From NCBI GenBank assembly GCA_051011595.1, contig JBPCTQ010000014.1, forward strand, positions 1-35,649: a stretch of DNA of 35,649 nucleotides. The letters run 5' to 3'. The translations under genes were made by a program, and so were the position numbers. This document shows, one piece after another, positions 31,901 to 35,649 of this stretch; within the stretch, counting starts at the first letter, position 1; each line of letters begins with the position of its first letter. The DNA comes from JAOUEE01 sp051011595. Its GTDB lineage: Bacteria > Actinomycetota > Acidimicrobiia > Acidimicrobiales > SHLQ01. A model generated the notes under the pieces. The model saw nothing but the letters and a program-made list of their open reading frames with translations. It was not told where the DNA came from and made no database searches.

Positions 31901-32512
31901 ATACGGCTCTACATCGATGGAACCGAGGTGGCCAATACGCCGGCTACCGGCTCGATCGATGTGGGTTCGGCCATGCCCGTGACCATCGGGAACCTCACAT
32001 CTGGCGACCGGCCCCTCGACGGACGGCTCGACGAAATTCGCGTCGAGTCGGCTGCCCGTAGCATCGACTGGTTGGCGGCATCAGAGGCCAACCAGCGAAC
32101 CCCCGGTTCCTTCGCGGTGGCCAGCACGGTCGAGACGGGGAGCTGGTTGGGCCAGGGGTCGTGGGCGGCCCGAAAACCGATCGCCATCGACGCTGACTAC
32201 GTGTCCGGCTCACTGACCGACTTCGCTGTCCTGATCGATCTGACCGATACCGAACTACAGGCCCAAGCCCGGGCAGACGGCGCCGACATCGTCTTCACCG
32301 ACGCCGACGGTACGACCAGATTGGACCACATCGTCGAGTCCTACGAGTCGGCAACCGGTGCTCTCACCGCTTGGGTGAAGGTGCCCTCGGTGGGTACGGC
32401 AATCGACACCGAGCTGTTCATGTACTACGGCAATCCCGTCGCGACCGATCAGCAGGACCCCACTGCGGTGTTCGGCGATGACGCCGATCTGGCCCTGCTT
32501 CTCGCCGGTTGA
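28964..32512 (+). CDS. SipW-type signal peptidase fused to DUF2341/LamG surface modules
   Basis: This is a 1182-residue membrane-anchored protein. After a basic N-terminus, a membrane segment (about 24-47) leads into an S26B (SipW/ER-type) signal peptidase domain: the nucleophile is S57 in HTDSM, H96 in LTHRV replaces the bacterial Lys, and D116 is in TKGDAN. A second membrane segment (about 148-170) is followed by a third (about 196-215) ending VAWALFTTNDAVAGNDFSTSS, which looks like the cleavage signal of SipW substrates such as TasA. Beyond are four beta-rich repeats of 80-95 residues ending near W(Q/S)V(I/V), three DUF2341-like domains (about 584-690, 728-825, 1066-1182) and a LamG domain (about 830-1045). 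The GTG at 28964 has AAAGGAG upstream; the open frame before it is antisense to the flavoprotein gene. It ends without a sorting signal. Confidence 0.85.
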   Translation: MGAAADRSDARKPRSRASVRVGRLVLGLLGATAGVLLAVLVGAILAGYRPVVVHTDSMGTAVPEGSLVIAAPADADSIADGDVLVMPRQGLDTLTHRVIKVEGDGADALYAITKGDANEAPDATPYPLDDSQLVARWILPGWGGRLEAATSSVVVLVATGLLVLLVLVGLLKRIWVGNTITANGVELQARRRPTRVMAAVALPLVGLMTAGVAWALFTTNDAVAGNDFSTSSCFDPELGSVQNGTTLHAIDGVVSIPITPVDPSSSFLMLSARSSGNEPVAAAVRGTLTAGGTLVELERRTDAGVPEPLSVAWSVIEYPCGLTVQRGSASGTGSAQINATIAAVDMTSSFVLSTSSAEPTATDFDADDLFITELTSPTNLRIRSEAPAVFDSLRQFSWQVVTFDDDADIDVQRVSMTLGAGTAADTAVLASPVDPATTFLLTGTASVGSGPAIGDRMVRSHLSSPTTIDVSRQITGVPVEVHVQAVTLRDGSTVRHGTVDFTAGQASRTVSMDPVDPSRSTAISTVAAHGPSAGGSTDMAADDVVGEASATFSVVDATTVAVDRDATAASASFGWQVIEWAGPRWWDPDYEFRQRIDATATTAAAPDAYTLPVTFDHDALVTSGLSLADGSDVRIVRWDGAAWSELDRIVDPDSAWNQTSTTVWFRTADPIAAASTISYWLYFGNNTPGPVADDPENVFLLTEDFESGSLGDFEDRTGGTSWYTASPWTRRLPITVAAASVGDDLTDFPLLVSITEPDLATNAQADGSDIRFIAADGVTPLAHEIERWNPGTGELIAWVRTPTLSSTVDTTMFLYYGSSDAPDQQAVRSLWTSEVEAVWHLADDPAGTAPQVDDSSPANRDGLSGGAMSSTDLVPGLIGDGVDLDGVDDVLTTETFELAGAASITVSGWVRLDSYNAAARVVTKASGLTGQVFELTAENTGAARVRLSLDGSTVTAVGGAGTIGIGSWHHVAGTWDGAVIRLYIDGTEVANTPATGSIDVGSAMPVTIGNLTSGDRPLDGRLDEIRVESAARSIDWLAASEANQRTPGSFAVASTVETGSWLGQGSWAARKPIAIDADYVSGSLTDFAVLIDLTDTELQAQARADGADIVFTDADGTTRLDHIVESYESATGALTAWVKVPSVGTAIDTELFMYYGNPVATDQQDPTAVFGDDADLALLLAG

Positions 32513-32542
32513 AACACACCGCAGGTCCGCTTCGACGCTGAA

Positions 32543-32562
32543 ACTGGGTCTTTGGACCCAGT
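32543..32562 (+). terminator. Strong hairpin after the SipW-fusion gene
   Basis: ACTGGGTC (32543-32550) and GACCCAGT (32555-32562) pair perfectly over 8 bp around the loop TTTG, 30 bp after the stop codon. No U-tract follows, so it may be a transcript-end or processing hairpin rather than a classical intrinsic terminator. It is directly followed by a second, nested hairpin. Confidence 0.5.
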
Positions 32563-32602
32563 GCAGGCGGGCTGATCGACCCTGCTCTCTCAGGGAGCCT
32601 GC
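32563..32602 (+). ncRNA. Nested stem-loop, candidate structured leader of the surface-protein gene
   Basis: GCAGGC (32563-32568) pairs with GCCTGC (32597-32602), and within it CCCTG (32580-32584) pairs with CAGGG (32591-32595). A GCGGGC (32567-32572) could instead pair with GCCCGC (32630-32635), just ahead of a ribosome-binding site, so two alternative folds can be drawn. I do not recognise a known riboswitch class; the c-di-GMP-I core is absent. Confidence 0.3.
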
Positions 32603-32654
32603 GAATTGAGTCGAAGGAACTAGATAGCCGCCCGCTTGCCCGCCGGGAGAAGCC

Positions 32655-32786
32655 ATGTTCGATCGACGACCGCGCCGCTTCGGCGAGACAGGCGAAACTC
32701 GCTCCACCACTTGGGTGTCCGGCGCCCTGACGGAGGCGGCTGACACCCGGATCGTCGAAACCGGCAACCACCGCGGTGGTTGGTAG
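32655..32786 (+). CDS. Possible small protein of 43 residues
   Basis: An ATG at 32655 follows GGGAGAAG and opens a 43-codon frame beginning MFDRRPRRFGETGE and ending NHRGGW, rich in Arg, Thr and Gly. It ends 7 bp before the ATG of the large surface-protein gene, which itself lacks a good ribosome-binding site, so translation of the small frame could couple to it. There is no recognisable domain. It could be a leader peptide or chance. Confidence 0.35.
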   Translation: MFDRRPRRFGETGETRSTTWVSGALTEAADTRIVETGNHRGGW

Positions 32787-32793
32787 TCCGATC

Positions 32794-35649
32794 ATGGCTC
32801 TGAAGACACGCCGAATGTCGACGAGGATCGTGACCATCGTCGCGATCATCGCCGCGCTCGTGCCCTTCAGCATGCCCGAGGCCGCGGCCAGCGGTGCAGC
32901 CCCGACCGCTGTTGCCGGCGGGCCCTACTCCATCGCAGAGGGAGAGGCTCTGGCCCTCGACGCATCCGGATCGAGCGACCCCGAAGCCGACCCCCTCACC
33001 TACAACTGGGATCTCGACAACGACGGTCAGTACGACGACGGCAGTGGGGTCTCAGCGGTGGTCACCTGGGCCAGCCTGGTCGGACTCGGCCTCGACGACG
33101 ACGGAGGGCCGTTCCCCGTCGGCCTCGAGGTCGACGATGGCACCAGCACCACCATCGACACATCGTTGCTGACCATCACCAACGCCGAACCCACCGTGAC
33201 GGTTACGGGACCCGGGACCGCAGCGGCCGGGGTCGGCTACTCGGTCACGGTCGGCGCGTCCGATCCGGGCGCTGACACCATCACCAGCTGGACCGTGACG
33301 TGGGGTGACGGCGCCGCCACGACCACCGTCGGGGCCCCCGGAGTGGCCACCCACACCTACAGCGTGACCGGGCTCACCCACGACATCAACGTGAGTGTCA
33401 CCGACGAGGACGGAACATGGCTGAGCGACGACCTCGTGACCGCCTACTACGACCCCACCGACAAGGTGAGCCGCCACGATGCCGACACCGGCTCCAAGAT
33501 CGCCGATCTCGACCCGACGGGTGGGTCCCTCGACACTGCCCGCCAGCTCACCATCGGCCCCGACGGATTGCTCTATGTATCGGGGCGATTCTCTGACACC
33601 GTCGAGCGCTACGATCCGTCGAACAACTCCTATCTCGGCCCGTTCGTCACCGCAGGTAGCGGCGGGCTGAGCGGCCCCAAGGGACTCGCCTTCGGCCCCG
33701 ACGGCAACCTGTACGTCGCCAGCAGCCTCACCGGCGAGGTGCTGCGGTACAACGGGTCGACCGGTACGTACATCGACGCCTTCGTCGGCGCCGGCTCCGT
33801 CTCGACCCCGGGAGTGATCGCGTTCGGCTCTGATGCTCGGCTCTACGTTGGCGGCCAGACCGACCACGACATCGAGCGCTTCGATGCCTTCACGGGAGCC
33901 CCTCTCGGCACCTTCACCACCTTGGCCGCTGGCTCCACGCCCAATGGCATTACCTGGGGCCCTGACGGCAACCTGTTCGTGTCGCTCCACACCAACGGTG
34001 AGGTGCAGGAATTCGACGGTTCCACCGGCACGCTGCTCGGCGTCTTTGCCACGACCGGTCTGGCGAATGCGGGTGGCATCACCTTCGGCGCCGACGGCGC
34101 CCTGTGGGTCAGCGATGAGGGCGGTGACAACATCCGCCGGTACGACGGGACCACCGGCGCCGACCTCGGCGTCCGGATCAGTGAACCACCACTGGCCGGT
34201 CCCATGGATCTCGTGTTCCTCCCGGCCCACCAGGTGGCGGTCCTCCCCGGCATCGAGGTCAATTCCACCGGCGACTCCACCGATGCCGCACCCGGAGATG
34301 GAGCGTGTGACACCGGCGGGCTGAACAGCGCGGCCGACACCGAATGCACCCTGCGGGCAGCCATCGAGGAGGCAAATGCCCTCGCCGGGTCGAACACGAT
34401 CGTGTTCGATCTACCCACGACCGAGGGCGGTTATGTCACCGGACCGCCGGCCCACTGGACGATTCGACCAGCATCGGCGCTGCCCGCCGTCTCGGACCCA
34501 GCCACCATCGACGGGTACACCCAACCGGGCGCAACCGCCGGCAGCCAGATCTTCCCCGCCGCCATCGACGCGACACTGAAGATCGAGGTCGATGGCACTC
34601 TGTTGGCCGGAACGGGCACGGCCGGTCTGGTCTTGTCGGCCGGCGACAGCACCGTTCGTGGTCTCGCCATCAACGACTTCACCGGAGGAGGGGCCCACGC
34701 GCTCACGGTCGGCGGAAGCGGCAACAGCGTGGTCCAGGGCAACTACATCGGAACCGATGTGGGCGGAACACTCGACCAAGGCAACGACGGCTACGGGATC
34801 TACATCAACAGCACCGCAAACCTCATCGGAGGGGGGACGCCAGGGGCCGGCAATCTGGTGTCGGCCAACAACTCCTACGGCGTGCGCATCTCAGGTTCTG
34901 ACAACCGACTCGAGGGCAACCTCGTCGGTACCGACGCGACGGGGACGCTTCCCTTGGGCAACTCGTCGTCGGGCATCGGCATCTTCACCGGAACCGACAT
35001 CATCGTGGGCGGCTCGAACCCAGGGCAGGGCAACCTGATCTCGGCCAGCGGGATCCATGGCATCTGGTTCAACAGCTCACCGAACCGGGTGACGGTGCAG
35101 GGCAACCGGGTGGGCACCGACATCACGGGAACGGCGGCGGTGGGCAACGGCGCCGGCATCCTCGTCAACAGTCCCAACAGCACCATCGGCGGCACCGCAG
35201 GCGGCGCCGGCAACCTGGTTTCGGGCAACAGCGGAAACGGAATCGGCGTCACGTCCCTCGGCGCCGGAACCGTCGTACAGGGCAACCTGGTCGGTGTCGA
35301 TGCGGGCGGGTCCGGGCCGCTCGGTAACGGTGGTGCCGGAGTCACCGCCTCCATCAGTGGCGTGACCATCGGCGGCGCGGCCCCGGGAGCGGGCAATGTC
35401 GTCGCAAACTCCGGAGGGGACAACGTGGCCATCTCGGGTGCGAGTGCTCGGGTGAGCATCCTCGGCAACGAGATCCGGGCATCGGGCGCAGCAGCAGGGG
35501 CCGTGGGTATCGATCTCGACCTCGACGGGGTCACCAGCAACGACGCCGGTGATGCCGACTCCGGACCCAACGACTTGTTGAACTTCCCCGTGATCACCTC
35601 AGCCACCGAATCAGCCGGAATCATCACCCTCACCGGCACCTACGACGTC
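32794..35649 (+). CDS. Large exported PKD / beta-propeller / CSLREA / beta-helix protein (3' end outside window)
   Basis: The frame is open for 952 codons to the window edge. A signal peptide (RIVTIVAIIAALVPFSMPEAAA, cleavage near residue 33; shown here only by its hydrophobic core IVTIVAIIAALVPF) is followed by a PKD-like domain (GGPYSIAEGEALALDASGSS, about 38-130), a second Ig-like segment, then NHL-like propeller blades (about 215-480) with repeated GPDGNLYV and RYDG motifs. A CSLREA domain (IEVNSTGDSTDAAPGDGACD, then CTLRAAIEEAN; about 486-540) leads into right-handed beta-helix repeats of the GNxVGTDxTGTxxxGN type with IGG turns (about 610-915). These features indicate a secreted, possibly cell-surface, adhesive or carbohydrate-interacting protein. 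It follows the SipW-fusion gene on the same strand. The C-terminal anchor is not visible. Confidence 0.85.
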   Translation, partial: MALKTRRMSTRIVTIVAIIAALVPFSMPEAAASGAAPTAVAGGPYSIAEGEALALDASGSSDPEADPLTYNWDLDNDGQYDDGSGVSAVVTWASLVGLGLDDDGGPFPVGLEVDDGTSTTIDTSLLTITNAEPTVTVTGPGTAAAGVGYSVTVGASDPGADTITSWTVTWGDGAATTTVGAPGVATHTYSVTGLTHDINVSVTDEDGTWLSDDLVTAYYDPTDKVSRHDADTGSKIADLDPTGGSLDTARQLTIGPDGLLYVSGRFSDTVERYDPSNNSYLGPFVTAGSGGLSGPKGLAFGPDGNLYVASSLTGEVLRYNGSTGTYIDAFVGAGSVSTPGVIAFGSDARLYVGGQTDHDIERFDAFTGAPLGTFTTLAAGSTPNGITWGPDGNLFVSLHTNGEVQEFDGSTGTLLGVFATTGLANAGGITFGADGALWVSDEGGDNIRRYDGTTGADLGVRISEPPLAGPMDLVFLPAHQVAVLPGIEVNSTGDSTDAAPGDGACDTGGLNSAADTECTLRAAIEEANALAGSNTIVFDLPTTEGGYVTGPPAHWTIRPASALPAVSDPATIDGYTQPGATAGSQIFPAAIDATLKIEVDGTLLAGTGTAGLVLSAGDSTVRGLAINDFTGGGAHALTVGGSGNSVVQGNYIGTDVGGTLDQGNDGYGIYINSTANLIGGGTPGAGNLVSANNSYGVRISGSDNRLEGNLVGTDATGTLPLGNSSSGIGIFTGTDIIVGGSNPGQGNLISASGIHGIWFNSSPNRVTVQGNRVGTDITGTAAVGNGAGILVNSPNSTIGGTAGGAGNLVSGNSGNGIGVTSLGAGTVVQGNLVGVDAGGSGPLGNGGAGVTASISGVTIGGAAPGAGNVVANSGGDNVAISGASARVSILGNEIRASGAAAGAVGIDLDLDGVTSNDAGDADSGPNDLLNFPVITSATESAGIITLTGTYDV

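Noticed and set aside
32513..32793. c-di-GMP-I riboswitch before the surface-protein gene
   Set aside because: The conserved core sequences of that class are not present; only generic stem-loops are seen.
1..35649. tRNA and rRNA genes
   Set aside because: No cloverleaf-like or rRNA-like sequence was recognised; I cannot run a covariance search to exclude one fully.

Overview
The window is GC-rich, densely packed bacterial DNA with strong third-position G/C bias and no rRNA or tRNA that I can see. Many families are typical of soil or marine Actinobacteria: an F420-type luciferase-like oxidoreductase, a soluble P450, many TetR regulators, PaaX, and several genes whose start codon sits 6-7 bases after a TAnnnT box, as in leaderless transcripts. 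Acidimicrobiia or a related high-GC actinobacterium is my best guess. It is an inference, because no marker gene is present.

Layout. 1-6.4 kb: the end of a type B carboxylesterase with a coupled SDR; a formylglycine-type sulfatase behind a solute-binding lipoprotein; a TetR gene flanked by two matching candidate operators; a DUF1214 protein. 6.4-11.2 kb: a Tat-exported PhoD-like phosphatase bracketed by two near-identical 51-bp palindromes in opposite orientation, then a long-type inositol-phosphate synthase translationally coupled to an SF2 helicase. 11.2-14.9 kb: P450 divergent from a TetR gene, then a fatty acid desaturase and a PaaX-like regulator. 14.9-18.5 kb: a lipoprotein M48 protease and an SdsA-type alkylsulfatase, divergent from a NIPSNAP-like protein preceded by a small upstream ORF. 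18.5-21.9 kb: a 79-bp tandem array made of extra copies of the 3' end of the adjoining TauD-type dioxygenase gene, then that gene, an SDR, a TetR regulator with a palindromic operator, and an EthD-domain protein. 22-24.7 kb: a VOC protein, an LLM oxidoreductase and an MFS transporter. 24.8-28.8 kb: an agmatinase-family ureohydrolase, an amidase and an amino-acid monooxygenase/oxidase-like flavoprotein. 29-35.6 kb: two large surface proteins. One fuses a SipW-type signal peptidase to DUF2341 and LamG modules. The other, cut by the window edge, carries PKD, beta-propeller, CSLREA and beta-helix regions.

How the genes fit together. Most of the window looks like catabolic and accessory gene content. 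A sulfatase, an alkylsulfatase and a TauD-type dioxygenase suggest scavenging of organic sulfur. The flavoprotein, amidase and ureohydrolase could form the arginine 2-monooxygenase route (arginine to guanidinobutyramide to guanidinobutyrate to GABA plus urea). The most unusual items are the array of alternative TauD C-termini, in which each extra copy keeps the two 2-oxoglutarate-binding arginines and ends in an in-frame stop, and the peptidase fused to what looks like its own SipW-type cleavage signal.
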